Below are positions 1-11,295 of a stretch of DNA of 64,000 nucleotides, piece by piece (within the stretch, counting starts at the first letter, position 1; each line of letters begins with the position of its first letter). The position numbers and the translations under genes were made by a program. A model generated the notes under the pieces. It searched no databases. It worked only from the letters and a program-made list of their open reading frames with translations, and was not told where the DNA came from. Origin of the DNA: Simmondsia chinensis (lineage: Eukaryota > Streptophyta > Magnoliopsida > Caryophyllales > Simmondsiaceae); the NCBI GenBank assembly GCA_018398585.1, contig JAGTTD010000010.1, forward strand, positions 30,234,638 through 30,298,637, given 5' to 3'.

Positions 1-904
1 AAAGAATGTAATGCATCCAAAACACAAAAATGAAAGATTATAAGTTAATCAAGACTAATCAGACTAAACAAGCTAAGAAAGTTCATAAATTTCCGAGAAA
101 GCTTGAAGATAGGGTAAAACCACCCTTAGACTATTGACGCTACTCTACATATGAGTAAGCAAGTAGGAATGGAAAGACCTAAGAAAAGAAAAGAAAAAAA
201 ATTTAAACTAATAGAAAAAGGAAAATTTTTTTTGTTGGCTGAACCTATTAACATTCCCATACAAAGGCTCCGACATCTAGGAGGCACTTGAGCCGACTCT
301 AAAGACAATATAATAACTAATGTAGAAATAACTACGTTGCTTTTAGATTGTGAAAATTTTGAAAATTTTCTCTCCCAATCGCTCTATCTCAGCTATTTCT
401 TGTGCTTTAATGATTAATGTTGTCGCATTGAGAACAATACATGATTTAGGTGTGGGGGTAAGGCTCATTTGCATGTGCTCATTTTTTGGTCTAATTTTCA
501 AAATTTTGAACATCTTTTGTGCATTTTGAGCGTGCATTATGACCGTTTAGCCAAGTTTCCTTGATCGACATGTATGTTAGGATGATAGTAGGATTAGTTT
601 TTATTTCGTTCTCTTAATTCCTTGAAATTAAATGATTCTACTCCATACTCGTTAGTAAGTATTGTCAATCATTGTAGATATTAATGAGTTCTACTCATGC
701 CGCTCACATATTCACTATGCACAGGACTTTCGTGTTGCAAAAAATCTAAAAAATTTGAGTAAACAATCTTATATATCTTGAGTTTTGCAGGCTTACCCTA
801 TTGGTTTATCCTATTCCTTTTCTTTTGATGTTATTTGAAGTACTTGTTGATCAATGTCAATTATAATGTTGAAGTACTTGTTATCCAAAAAGTCCAAAAA
901 ATGA

Positions 905-1012
905 ACAGAAAAGGAAGTGGAAATGAAAAAAAGAAAAAAAAAAGAAGAAAGTTTCCTCCAAAGTTTAAAAAAAAAAAGGCAAAAGAAAAAGAAGAAAGTA
1001 GAAATTGATGTA
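905..1012 (+). other. Conserved internal purine-rich tract of A0
   Basis: About 100 bases of almost pure A/G, 455 bp before the 3' PPT. The same tract sits at the matching place in A1, where it reads as pyrimidines on the + strand at about 15118-15252. It could be a secondary polypurine primer site or simple-sequence expansion. Only the composition and its conserved position are directly visible. Confidence 0.5.
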
Positions 1013-1450
1013 CATTTATGATAAAGTTGTTCTTTTGTGTTATATCGATGTCAAAATATTGTAAAGTGGTCACTTATATGCCACTTAAAATTCTCTATAT
1101 ATAGGCATGTGTTTAGGTGATTCAATGGTATGGGTGTTCAAAACCTTGGTATATGTGGTTGGATGCGAGACTTTGAAGATATTCTATGGCATGAGATCCC
1201 ATTCACATTCACTTGTGTGCTTAAATTACTCGAGTAGTTTCTATTAGTTGAAACAAGGTTAACGAAATTCTATGATGAGCGTTGAAGTTTAATCATCTGA
1301 ATTCATGGAATTGGAGAATATTCTAAATGATTGAATCTTGTTCTGAATTCTAATGTAAGTGTTAATCTCAAAAGACTTGGTGAAGGTTGGGGTAGTTGAT
1401 TGCTTGAGTTGTTGTGTCTATCCTATGCCTTGCTCGAGGATTAGCAAAGG

Positions 1451-1467
1451 TTAGGTGTGGGGGTGTT
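1451..1467 (+). promoter_or_regulatory. 3' polypurine tract of A0
   Basis: A G-rich run (GGTGTGGGGGTGT) lies directly before the TG that starts the LTR. This is where plus-strand DNA synthesis is primed in LTR retrotransposons. An almost identical tract borders the 3' LTR of A1 (14654-14671, reversed). Confidence 0.75.
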
Positions 1468-2928
1468 GATGTGTTTCTTATTTACGCATCTTTTAGTTGT
1501 TATTTTAGTCATTTTACACTTGTTTAATTATAGTTATATATTCATTTTGGCAATTATTATGTTTTATAGGTTCGAAGATTAAATTTCCTAAAATTGTCAA
1601 CTTTGGTGCAAATAAGACAAATTCAATGCCTAAACAATTAAATCAAGTCGATTGGAGATCGAAACGAGGTAATACAAGCCAAGCCCAACCCGACTCGCTC
1701 CGACCGGCCAAACCGGCCCAATCATCACCGGCCCAACACCCTTGTCGTCATCATCATTATCAACACATCAACTCATGGCCTAATTTCACCACATCAACCT
1801 CCAGCCCAACATACGCGCAGGACCATCCTCTTTAAGGCATCGTCATCCTCCTCAGCCCAGCTCACCATCAGGCCCATCGGCCACCAGCCCGCAGCTCATC
1901 ACTGACACAGGTCACACCTCAGCCCATCGCCGCAGCATTAGCACAGCCTAGTTCGCTAGGTTTTTGGTCAAGTATAAGAGGAAGGGGATGATCATGGAAG
2001 AGGGGACTTCTATTCTCTGGTTTTTGGGTTTTTTGGGTTCTGGAGAGCACCGCCTCTCTTTATTCTCAAATGCTCTCTCTCTTGTTTTATTTTGAATTTG
2101 GGTTTTCGTTAAATTGGAACGATAGTGAAATTAGCGTGAAGACTAACATGGGTTTGTTCATCTCCTCCTTCGCCGGTTTATCCTTGATGGGGAGCTAACT
2201 TGCTCTCTAGGGTTAGATGAGATCTTAACCTTTTTACTTTTGTATTACTTTTAGTTTGGGTTAATTTGATTGTTTACATAAATTGTTTGATTGAGATAAA
2301 TACTTTGAAGTATTATGTTTTTATCGTTTATTCAATTGAGATGATTATTGAGTTTGTAACATTTAATTGTTGATGTTGATATTTATAAATTAATTCATTG
2401 TGCTTGTAGCCTTAGGATTAATTAATAAAACAATAGTACTCGTCGAATTGTAATTTAAAGCCTAACTTCCTTATGCTTTAGTTAGATAGGATCAATAGGT
2501 GATAATTAACGATACGTTAGGTAGAGCCTATCTTCCCTATGCTTTAGTTAGATAGGGTCAATACGCGATACTAATAAAATCACCTTAGCAGGTTGAAGCT
2601 TGTAGCCTAAACCACTAACCGTGTGGCAATCAATAATCCCAATTCAAAATTTAAAGCAAAAGTAATCGGCTAATGATGGATTCTAAACCCTAGGTTCCAA
2701 TTTGATACACTTTTCCACTTAAAAGTAGAATATCTTAGTTTAATTTTCGTTTCTTTAGATTAATTGACACAAAATTTCATATTTTCCTCAAACCAATTTA
2801 GGTCATAGAATAAATTCACTCACTCTTAGTCCCTGTGATTGGACGCTCTCTCACCCTACATTCAATTTAGATGTGTTTAGTGGATAAGGTTTCATATTAA
2901 ATTTTGATAGATGTAGAAAAACACATCA
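1468..2928 (+). repeat. 3' LTR of Athila-like element A0
   Basis: The repeat starts TGATGTG after the polypurine tract and ends CACATCA. It is homologous in layout to both A1 LTRs, notably the terminal 300 bp and the segment with the two 'tagatagg' stretches, but its central part is clearly diverged, so A0 is another subfamily. The five bases after it (gatac, 2929-2933) are the expected target duplication; the partner copy is outside the window. Confidence 0.85.
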
Positions 2929-4000
2929 GATACTCAAAGGATGGCACTTAAAGTGGCCTTGAGCACACATTGTTTGCCAATGCGGGACTCCTTCCAAAGC
3001 ATGGGTGGAAATATGTAGGTCAGTAACCGGATCCGGATTAGGATCTGGTGGGATGGCGTTAGCAACATCAGAGTCCTCTTCTTTCACCTCAAGCCAAAAC
3101 AAATGGGCGCAATTGCCCATGGTGCACTGATGACTCGAAGTGAACGTTCCCGGCAGTAAAAACATAAGTTACGAGCTTGAAAATCATCCAATTCAGTCAG
3201 TGTCATGCTTAACCTGCTCGAAGTGTCATCGAAGCCTTACCGATTATATGATCCATATAAGCACAGTTATGTTCTTGCTGCTTAGCAAGCATAACAACAT
3301 CATGTAGGGATTGGGGTCTGAAAATAAGAGTATGACCTGAAATCTCCTCCCGCAAAAACCACCCACCAAAATGTTAACCTTTCGTTCCTCACTTAAGGCA
3401 CATCTATTCACAAGTGCTTTGAACTCACTTAAAAACTCATTAACACTACCCTCTTCCCAAAGTCGTATTAACGCAGTCAATGGGTCACTGGTGGTTTCCA
3501 TGAACCGAGATTGGATTCGCGAAGCGTAAACCTCCCGTGGAGTATAAACACCAATAGGCCACGATTTCTCAAAAGAGTTGTGCCACTCTTGTGGATCATC
3601 TTCCAACGCTATACTAGCTAACACTAATTTGACCTCATTCGGGGGTCCCATCAAGCACAAAGTATCTCTCACAATGTTGTAACCAACCATCAACGCCGTT
3701 CCCACTAAACCTTGAAAATTCAATCTTAGTAAAACGAGTAGGAGCTTGGTAGTTACCTTGAAACATTGCTGGCACCTGCAGGTTAGGGGTTGCAGCAGGG
3801 GGAGGTGGTTACTTAGGATGAGCCAATTCAGGAGCCGGTGGTGGGTGGGTGACTATCTGGGCCAATCCTATGTATTGGATCCGTGGAGCATCCAGAGTTC
3901 CATTGATGCGTGCCACTATACGCTCGAGATAAGAAAAGTGTTGCTCATTTGTTTCTTCCCTTTTCCTCATCGCCACCTGGGATTGGGTACCCTCAGCCAT
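2929..4000 (-). pseudogene. gag remnant (and start of protease) of gypsy element X
   Basis: Reading right to left, an N-terminal segment starting MAEGTQ (4000-3809) is followed by a Ty3-type Gag capsid segment (3723-3244) with EWHNSFEKSW and EGSVNEFLSEFKALVNRC. A degenerate zinc-knuckle/linker region (3165-2929) ends in ISTHALEG, the usual entry to gypsy protease. Frameshifts separate the blocks. The reading is cut exactly at the A0 LTR edge, so A0 inserted into X and the rest of X's pol should lie to the left of the window. Confidence 0.75.
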
Positions 4001-4144
4001 GGTAGCTAAGGATGATCAATGAAGATGATGATGAAAATGAAGGTACTCTGTTTTATGCAATTCGCGACGATGAGATGTGCGGTGATCGACGGTGATGAAT
4101 AGCTCGATGATGACTATGAGGATGACACGCAGTGCCAAGGATTG

Positions 4145-4740
4145 AACTACTTCGATACCAATGGATACCAATCTAGCTTAAAATTAATAGAAACAACGAA
4201 ATTAAGACTCAATCAATGCGTAACTGGGGCTATGTGGTTGTAATGGGGCTGCCCCGTTGTGTATATTTGCTATACAAGTAAGGTTTGAGCTCCTTTAATG
4301 GAGGATTTACATGGAGAAGGGGCAAAAGACATAGATGAGAGCCTGAGGGAGAGAGAGGAAAGTTCACACAATTCATCACACAAAATCTTAAAACAACTAA
4401 CTCTCCCTATTTATATAAAAGATGAGAAAATATCTAACACAGTATCTTGAGCAGATGTGGCAAGGCCAACTGCCTGAAATGCTAAAGCGGAGAACAGAAT
4501 GGCGACAAGTAGAAGTACACATGAGGTTGGCGGTAAACATAGCGGAAGGCGTTATGCATTGCACAGAGATGCGATTCCTAGTTCATGTTTTGTATCAGGC
4601 ACTGCCCTCCTTGGGGCAGGGTTAGGGTTTCATACTTGGTGGCATGAGGAAGATGATGATGCACCACCTGAATTTAAGGTCAACTTATTATTTGAGAAAT
4701 TACCATTTTACCCCCAGAATTTTTTATAATTCCAAAATTA
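4145..4740 (-). repeat. Probable 5' LTR remnant of gypsy element X, with TATA box
   Basis: Just upstream of the X gag, bases 4153-4168 hold two degenerate 'gatacca' strings, the complement of the initiator-Met primer site core. Beyond them is a non-coding block with a minus-strand TATA-like box (tttatataaa at 4410-4419) followed by a CT-rich leader, as in plant LTR promoters. The outer LTR edge is not clear, so the right boundary is approximate. Confidence 0.4.
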
Positions 4741-4759
4741 GTTACCTAGATATTTTAAG

Positions 4760-5250
4760 GGACAAAAATATAGCTTCCAATGTCAATTTTAGACTTTTTA
4801 AATGGCTACAATTTGTAATTATAGTGTTTAGCCCTGGAGAGTTACTGATTTGAGTGTCAATACCTTGACCCTTGAGGACGAAGATCTTTAAAAGGGGAAG
4901 GTATTGATATAATCCAAAAATATAGTATTTAAGTGAGGAGTACTTTAGGTATAAATAAAAAGGCTACGTCCTATATTTCCACTATACCCCTTCTCTAATT
5001 CAATATATACTGATTTTAGTAAGAAGAGACATATGATAGATGAATATTGATTGAGTTCTATCTCTCTCCCTTCTCTCTGTCTCAGTCTCCATCCCCTTTT
5101 ATCTTTAGTCTATCTCTTCCCCTGCCTTCTCTTATACTATAGTTTTAATATGTAAATATTCCTATAGTCTGCAATTTATACAATATACTACTTTTGATTT
5201 GAAGATTCATTAATCGATTGATTGGTTCATTGGTTGATTGCTATGGATCA
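4760..5250 (+). repeat. 3' end of another + strand LTR retrotransposon (pol tail, PPT, LTR)
   Basis: The phrase encoding LTLEDEDL is followed by a purine-rich tract (aaaaggggaagg, 4890-4901) and a TGATATAATCC start at 4905. This is the usual gypsy arrangement of pol end, PPT and LTR. The LTR probably runs to about 5250-5255. No matching 5' LTR or pol is present, so it is a truncated 3' fragment. The right edge is uncertain. Confidence 0.45.
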
Positions 5251-5770
5251 TAACACATACGTAATACCAAGATGTGCATTGAAAATCTTTTTAAAGGGCA
5301 TCCCTACGTTGTGTCTTGATCATGTCTTCAAAATTTGGTACTTTGTGTTTTCCCATAGACCTATGATCTATCTTCTATCATATCTTTAAATTATAAGTCT
5401 CATTCCCTCTAAAATGTAAGCATAGCTCAAATCCTAATATTCTAAAGAGGTGTTTCCTATTCTCAAATACATTTAAAAATAAGAAAAAAAAATAATTTTT
5501 AAAAAAATGCAACGTATTTGTATAAAAGCCAGGTTTAAAGAAGAGTCTGGTCTGACAGGGCAAGGAATGAAATAGTTTGGCTTGAAACCGAATCTTTCAC
5601 CGACTTTCTACCAGTAGGTAAGAAAAGACTGAGGGAATTAGGCGGCATAGAAGGGGCTGCTCTTGCTATAGTCGACTTTCCCTCTTGGGTGAAGCTCTTG
5701 TGAAAAAGGTTTCGGTGCTTCGGTTCAATTGACCCTTGAAATGTGTTAAATCGGTGAATTCCAAACGTTC
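5251..5770. other. Unassigned segment; right part of unusual composition, possibly organelle-derived
   Basis: 5251-5570 is AT-rich with nothing recognisable. 5576-5770 is distinctly more GC-balanced, lacks the decay typical of neighbouring repeats, and reads like plant mitochondrial intergenic DNA. It is cut by the copia A 5' LTR and would resume at 24516. The organellar idea is an impression from composition and wording only; the short minus-strand ORFs here match no family I know. Confidence 0.3.
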
Positions 5771-6590
5771 TGTTGGAAATGTAACAAAGATTAGCCAAAT
5801 TGAATATTGAAGTCCTAAGCTAAAACCCACATCCGACATGGATATTTGGTGAAGGGAGGGGTAGTTTATATATGACCTTGTAACAAGGAGTACTTGAACT
5901 AAGTAATGGGTGAGAGAGTGGTGGGACCCAAGCGTGCGCATTGCCCGCCCGCCACGCCGCGCCGTGCTTAGGCAAGGGTGTGGGTGTGGGTGTCCTTTTT
6001 GTTACGGGTATTTTTATTTTATATGAAATATCTTAGTCGACCATCAATGCACCTCGTAAAAACGCACCCATCTCTCCCAAAAAGAACCTCCATTATTGCT
6101 TAGGGATGCACCCCCTTCAAAGTTGATAATTGGACCTCCATTATTACTTGTTTTTTCCCAAGGGATGCAATCCTTCAAGGCTGACTGTTGGGAGGTCATA
6201 GCTGCTCCCAACAGCAACCATTACAACCATAAATACCACCTCTTGTCAGCCATTTTCTATCATCCCAAAACCAGAACAACTTCTCCTCCTCTTTCTCTAA
6301 GCTCTCTCCTACCTTCTTCTCTAAAACTCTTTCTAAGTCTAGGCAAGTTCACTTAGCATCCCACCCGGCTTCTAACAAGTGCACATTAAAGGTTGGATTG
6401 CGTTAATCCTGGAGGACGGCCGTTGGTTGAACTATATGCACCCTAGCAGCGGCGAAATCGTCTTTTAGGACAGTGGCTTATACCACAGCGCGGTTACTCG
6501 ATTTGTAAGATCTTTCCTCACTTAATCGTTTAGTCGTTTTTATTGTTGTGTTTGATTGGTTGCTGTTCTACTCACTGTTTTTACTCAACA
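5771..6590 (+). repeat. 5' LTR of copia A
   Basis: Begins TGTTGGAAATG and ends TTTTTACTCAACA. It matches the 3' LTR at 23693-24510 along its length with scattered mismatches and small indels. A TATA-like 'cataaatacc' at 6228-6237 precedes a pyrimidine-rich leader. The common initiator-Met primer site is not found in the bases after the LTR. Confidence 0.9.
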
Positions 6591-6615
6591 ATCTAAAAGA
6601 CGATTTACTTCAATC

Positions 6616-6920
6616 ATGGCAACGAAACTCCCTCTTCCCGATATGTCTAAACTTGAATCACTAGACGAGAAGAACTACAAACACTGGTCTCTTAAGCTAC
6701 TGTTATCCCTGGAACAACTTAATATTGACTATGTTCTCTATGAAAAGAACGTTCCTGAAGAAGAAACTAGTAAAAATATTTTTTAGGGAAAATTCACTAC
6801 GGATAATAAAAGCTGTAGGGGGAACACTGTTGCATTGCATTAGTTTATTTGATATTTATGTTAAAATGGATATCGCTAAGGAAATATGGAACACACTTCT
6901 TAAAAAATATAGGAGCGACG
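6616..6920 (+). pseudogene. gag N-terminal part of copia A
   Basis: The start at 6616 opens MATKLPLPDMSKLESLDEKN, with the NYKHWSLKLLLSLEQ signature of copia Gag (UBN2-like). A frameshift and stop occur near 6784. The true frame resumes as IAKEIWNTLLKKYRSD, where it is cut by the gag-only element and continues at 11296 with DAGTRKYDVSKWLDF. Confidence 0.8.
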
Positions 6921-7406
6921 TGTTATGATCGGAGAATCCGAGGCATGGGTTTAAATTGGCTAAAAGGTGGGAAAAGCTGTTAGTGGTTAAAATTCTGTTT
7001 TTTTGGTCTGCTACTGCTGGTCTTCTGCTGCTGCTGCTGCTGCTGAGTTGTTGCTGCTATTTTTCTGAACTTGGCGCCAATAATAATGATTTGAATGTTA
7101 GTTAGATATTTTCTAGATAATTCTAGATGCTTCTAAGTTGGTTAGTGAAATAAATCTAGGTTCATTACATTGGCTTGTACTAGATTGCTATAAATAGGAG
7201 ATGAATGTAATGATCAGAATTAATCAATGAAAATTCATAAACAAATATCTCAATTTGAGATTAATTCTCTCTCTTATCTAACTCTCTCTATTTTCTCATC
7301 CCCAATTCTCTATTTCTCATCTAATCTCCTTTCTTTCTCATCTCAAATTCTCAATCTATCTCACTTTTACTTAGCTTGTGTTTGGGAATTGATCCCGATC
7401 ACAACA
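6921..7406 (+). repeat. 5' LTR of the gag-only element
   Basis: Runs from TGTTATGATC to GATCACAACA. It contains a (CTG)n microsatellite at about 7026-7044 that differs in length from the 3' LTR, and a 'tataaataggag' TATA box at 7190-7201 followed by a CT-rich leader. Confidence 0.9.
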
Positions 7407-7408
7407 AT

Positions 7409-7420
7409 TGGTATCAGAGC
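7409..7420 (+). promoter_or_regulatory. Primer binding site, initiator-Met tRNA
   Basis: TGGTATCAGAGC lies 2 bp inside the 5' LTR. It is the canonical complement of the 3' end of plant initiator-methionine tRNA used to prime minus-strand synthesis. Confidence 0.9.
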
Positions 7421-7593
7421 CTCGTTCAGCTTCCAATCGAGTGCGTAATCGAAAAAAAAAAATTGATAATCAGAAACTCCAATTCAGTGCTGCTCTCGCT
7501 GTATTGGTTCAAATTTCAGCCGGTTGAGGACAATCTGATCAAGATCATTCCGATCAGTTGCAGATCAGTTTTGATCAAGATCACTTCAGTTTT

Positions 7594-8627
7594 GATTCAC
7601 AAATTTGATCTAGAAATTCAAAATATATATATATATATAAAATAGTTGATCAAATTCAGATTCTCCCAAATTCAGGACAATAGACTCATCAAATCAGAAT
7701 TGATCATTTCCGATTGTGTAGTTCAAGAATGGACTCCAATGCATGGGTGTGTTCCAATGGAGTTCTCACGCGTGCTGTAGCTGCTCGTGCAGTAGCAAAT
7801 CCATCATATGCAGTGTTTTGAATGGTAGTTCAGACAGTGAACCACAATTAGGCAATGCAATTGGAGCAAGAGCAACAAATGAGATGCAATATGTTATTAA
7901 TGATCAGCTGGCGTTGCAAATGGAGCTGCTTTTCAACCGGATCCAGCAGGAAATGAGGCAGGTGCTTAAGGAAAATGATCAAAGTGAGGAGGATCTAAGG
8001 TCTCAACAATTTCAAGAATTGGAAGGAAAGATTCATGATCATGTGCAACATCAAATTCAAGGAGTTGAGGAGAAGATTTCAGTTCAGTTGAATCAATAAG
8101 CTCAACAATTACAAGGACTAGAGGAAATGATAACCGATCAAGTGAACCAACAAGCATTGAACATTGAAGAGAAGATTAAGGAGTTGCGCAACCAAATTGA
8201 TAAACAAGATGTGGCCTCTAAATCTGCTCCTCTGTTGCCTGCAAGTCATGTACTAAGACTTCCCGAGCTGCTTCAACCACAAGTTCCAGGCGCTGGAATT
8301 CATCTTGCTCATCCACAAGTCGATCCTCAAGATGTTAATGTAAACACAAGACCTCACGTACAGCTGCAAACTAAAGAAGACAGACCTCAACATCAGGTTC
8401 CAGAAGCTCAAGAAGCTGACAGATTGCGTGAACATCAATGGGAACAAGAGCATAGGCGATCTGTGAGCATAAATTTTGATCAAAAGGAACATCCTCCAGA
8501 TTTAGCAGGTCATTTCCCTGGTTATGCAGCACCGAACAGATCACGACATGAGAATGCAGGACACTTTGATCCATTTCATGATCTATCTCGCGCACGACCT
8601 GTTTGCTTGAATACCGGACACAATATT
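7594..8627 (+). pseudogene. gag 5' region, first copy of a 1.1-kb direct repeat
   Basis: Leader plus Gag N-terminal region. The start at 7729 reads MDSNAWVCSNG. A 2-nt deletion near 7814 compared with copy 2 shifts the frame, and a TAA at 8097 replaces a Gln codon kept in copy 2. The encoded part is rich in Gln/Glu with repeated LNQQAQQLQGLEE-type heptads, a likely coiled coil of the sort found N-terminal to capsid in plant gypsy Gag. Confidence 0.8.
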
Positions 8628-8687
8628 CTCAACCTATCCAAATTATAATTCGATTACGCTTGTGGTTCAGTCCCGAGCGTAACAATT

Positions 8688-8716
8688 GATTCACAAATTT
8701 GATCAAGAAATTCAAA

Positions 8717-8781
<65 letters not shown>

Positions 8782-9763
8782 TTGATCAAATTCAGATTCT
8801 TGCAAATTCAGGACAACAGACTCATCAAATCAGCATTGATCATTTCTGATTGTGTAGTTCAAGAATGGACTCCAACGCATTGGTGTGTTCCAGTGGTGTT
8901 CTCACGTGTGTTGCAGCTACTCGTGCAGCAGCAAATCCATCATAAGCAGATGTTGTGAATGGTAGTTCAGACAGTGAACCGCAATTAGGCAATGCAATTG
9001 GAGCAAGAGCAACAAATGAGATGCAATATGTTACTAATGATCAACTGGCGTTGCAAATGGAGCTGCTTTTCTACCGGATCCAGCAGGAAATGAGGCAGGT
9101 GCTTAAGGAAAATGATCAAAGTAAGGAGGATCTAAGGTCTCAACAATTTCAAGAATTGGAAGGAAAGATTCATGATCATGTGCAACATCAAATTCAAGGA
9201 GTTGAGGAGAAGATTTCAGTTCAGTTGAATCAACAAGCTCAACAATTACAAGGACTCGAGGAAATGATAACTGATCAAGTGAACCAACAAGCATTGAACA
9301 TTGAAGAGAAGATTAAGGAGTTGCGCACCAAATTGATAAACAAGATGTGGCCTCTAAATCTGCTCCTCTGTTGCCTGCAAGTCATGTACTAAGACTTCCC
9401 GAGCTGCTTCAATCACAAGTTCCAGGCGCTGGAATTCATCTTGCACATCCACAAGTCGATCCTCAAGATGTTAATGTAAACATAAGACCTCACGTACAGC
9501 TGCAAACTAAAGAAGACAGACCTCAACATCAGGTTCCAGAAGCTCAAGAAGCTAACAGATTGCGTGAACATCAATGGGAACAAGAGCATAGGCGATCTGT
9601 GAGCATAAATTTTGATCAAAAGGAATATCCTCCAGATTTAGCAGGTCGTTTCCCTGGTTATGCCGCACCGAACAGATCACGACATGAGAATGCAGGACAC
9701 TTTGATCCATTTCATGATCCATCTCGCGCACGACCGGTTTGCTTGAATACCGGACACAATATT
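8688..9763 (+). pseudogene. gag 5' region, second copy of the 1.1-kb direct repeat
   Basis: Repeats 7594-8627 with a 1094-bp offset. The start at 8864 is followed by a stop where copy 1 has a Tyr codon, and a 1-nt loss near 9328 breaks the frame. Copy 1 and copy 2 therefore carry different lesions. Only this copy continues into the capsid region. The 60-bp spacer 8628-8687 is not part of the repeat. Confidence 0.8.
8718..8777. repeat. (TA)n microsatellite
   Basis: About 30 TA dinucleotides. The homologous place in copy 1 (7624-7640) has only about nine, so the tract expanded after, or differed before, the duplication. Confidence 0.95.
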
Positions 9764-10732
9764 TATCAACCTGACACTGTTCAGCAGTATAACTCTGGGA
9801 TAAATGCATCTGAAATTGTGATTAACTGAAGCAATGAAGTCTCTTATGGCAATAGAGGCAATGGCTTTCGACAACCTCGAGCTCAACTTGAAAATTTTTA
9901 TGGAAAGCAACCTCACTCTTGGATGAGAAGATGTGAGCGATATTTCTATTTTTATTCCATTCCCGATGATCAAAAGGTGGAATTGGCCGCAGTTTATATC
10001 CAAGGGGATCACGAAGTTTGGTTTTACAGTCTATTGAGGAGCACTCCCGCTCTTACTTGGGACGAGTTCGTGACCGAGTTATGTGAGCGTTACGGTGATG
10101 AAGAAGTGGGTGATGTCGTGGAAAGCTTCAACAAGCTAACTCAAGTCACTACCGTGAAAGATTACATGACGAAATTTGAAAATCTCCGAGCCAGTATGAT
10201 TACAATTGCACCTCAAGGCCTCGAGTCCTTTTATGTCTCAAGCTTCATCAGTGGAATAAAGCCTAGAATTAAGAACTTGGTAAAAGCACTTGAACCTACT
10301 TCCTTGTCTCAAGCTTTTGCAAAGACAAAGTTGGTTGAGGCCACAGATTTAACATTCCTTGATCGGCCAAGGCATCGGGAAGAAAACTTCCAACATTATC
10401 ACAAGGGGATTGATCACAAAGGGGTAGATGAACGTAAAGATCCATGAAACATCGAGAAGGAGCCTCAACACTGCTGTTTTAAGTGTCATCAGTCTTATGC
10501 ACCTGGTCATAAGTGCAATCATAAATCTCTCATGGCAGCTAGAGGAGTTGATATTGAAGAACAAACCGAAAGCGATGAAAGTGCTACTAATGTTGATGGA
10601 TCAGTTCGGGATACCGGTAGCGAAGAAGAGGTTGACATCACAGTTCGAAGCAAGGAAGGAAGGAATGTGTTTAAGAAAATGTCAAAGTCCAAAGCCCTCC
10701 AGTTTCTAAAGGGCAATTTCTACAACAAGTGA
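9764..10732 (+). pseudogene. Gag capsid and zinc knuckle of the gag-only element
   Basis: From about 9890 the frame encodes a Ty3-type Gag: FYGKQPHSWMRRCERYF, GDHEVWFYSLL, and a capsid C-terminal half ending GIKPRIKNLVKALEP. After a stop at 10445 a zinc knuckle follows (CFKCHQSYAPGHKC, about 10471-10512) and an acidic linker. The reading then passes straight into a short tail ending FLKGNFYNK, where protease and the rest of pol would be in an autonomous relative. The capsid closely resembles the chromovirus Gag at 30128-30979. Confidence 0.85.
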
Positions 10733-10780
10733 TCTTCAAGGTCTCAACTCTCTTCCATTCTTGAGGACAAAAATGTTTTC

Positions 10781-10793
10781 AAAGGGAAGGGAA
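10781..10793 (+). promoter_or_regulatory. 3' polypurine tract of the gag-only element
   Basis: AAAGGGAAGGGAA sits immediately before the TG of the 3' LTR, preceded by a 'cttgaggacaaaaatg' phrase typical of the end of gypsy pol. Confidence 0.85.
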
Positions 10794-11290
10794 TGTTATG
10801 ATCCGAGAATTCGAGGCATGGGTTTAAATTGGCTAAAAGGCGGGAAAAGCTGTTAGTGGTTAAAATTCTGTTTTTTTGGTCTGCTACTACTGGTATTCTG
10901 CTGCTGCTGCTGGAACATTACTGCTGCTAAGTTGTTGCTGCTGTTTTTCTGAACTTGGCGCCAATAATAATGATTTGAATGTTAGTTAGATATTTTCTAG
11001 ATAATTCTAGATGCTTCTAAGTTGGTTAGTGAAGTAAGTCCAGATTCATTGCATTGGCTTGTACTAGATTGCTATAAATAGGAGATGAATGTAATGATCA
11101 AAATTAATCAATGAAAATTCATAAACAAATATCTCAATTTGAGATTAATTCTCTCTCTCATATAACTCTCTCTATTTTCTCATCCCCAATTCTCTATTTC
11201 TCATCTAATCTCCTTTCTTTCTCATCTCAAATTCTCAATCTATCTCATTTTTACTTAGCTTATGTTTGGGAATCGATCCCGATCATAACA
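10794..11290 (+). repeat. 3' LTR of the gag-only element
   Basis: Aligns with 6921-7406. The main difference is a small insertion in the CTG-rich stretch near 10900-10930 plus scattered substitutions. It ends GATCATAACA, followed by tgacg of the target duplication. Confidence 0.9.
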
Positions 11291-11295
11291 TGACG

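Larger units (their letters stand above)
1..1467 (+). mobile_element. 3' internal non-coding region of Athila-like gypsy element A0
   Basis: No domain-bearing ORF is present. The stretch is the homologue, on the opposite strand, of the region between integrase and 3' LTR in element A1 (about 14654-15750). Shared blocks include the stretch around 425-490, the passage around 1020-1140 and the final block before the LTR. In Athila elements this position often carries an env-like ORF; I see none here. The coding part and 5' LTR of A0 lie outside the window to the left. Identity rests on alignment by eye with A1. Confidence 0.8.
6921..11290 (+). mobile_element. Non-autonomous gag-only LTR retrotransposon (TR-GAG type)
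   Basis: Two LTRs (486 and 497 bp), an initiator-Met primer site, a gag region and a polypurine tract, but no protease, RT, RNase H or integrase in any frame across 3.4 kb of interior. The flanks cgacg (6916-6920) and tgacg (11291-11295) are a target duplication with one C-to-T change. It interrupts copia A gag in the middle of a conserved block. The layout fits the TR-GAG class described in plant genomes. Confidence 0.85.

Noticed and set aside
8127..8648. 173-residue ORF as an independent gene
   Set aside because: It is the continuation of the first gag copy after a point stop, not a separate gene.
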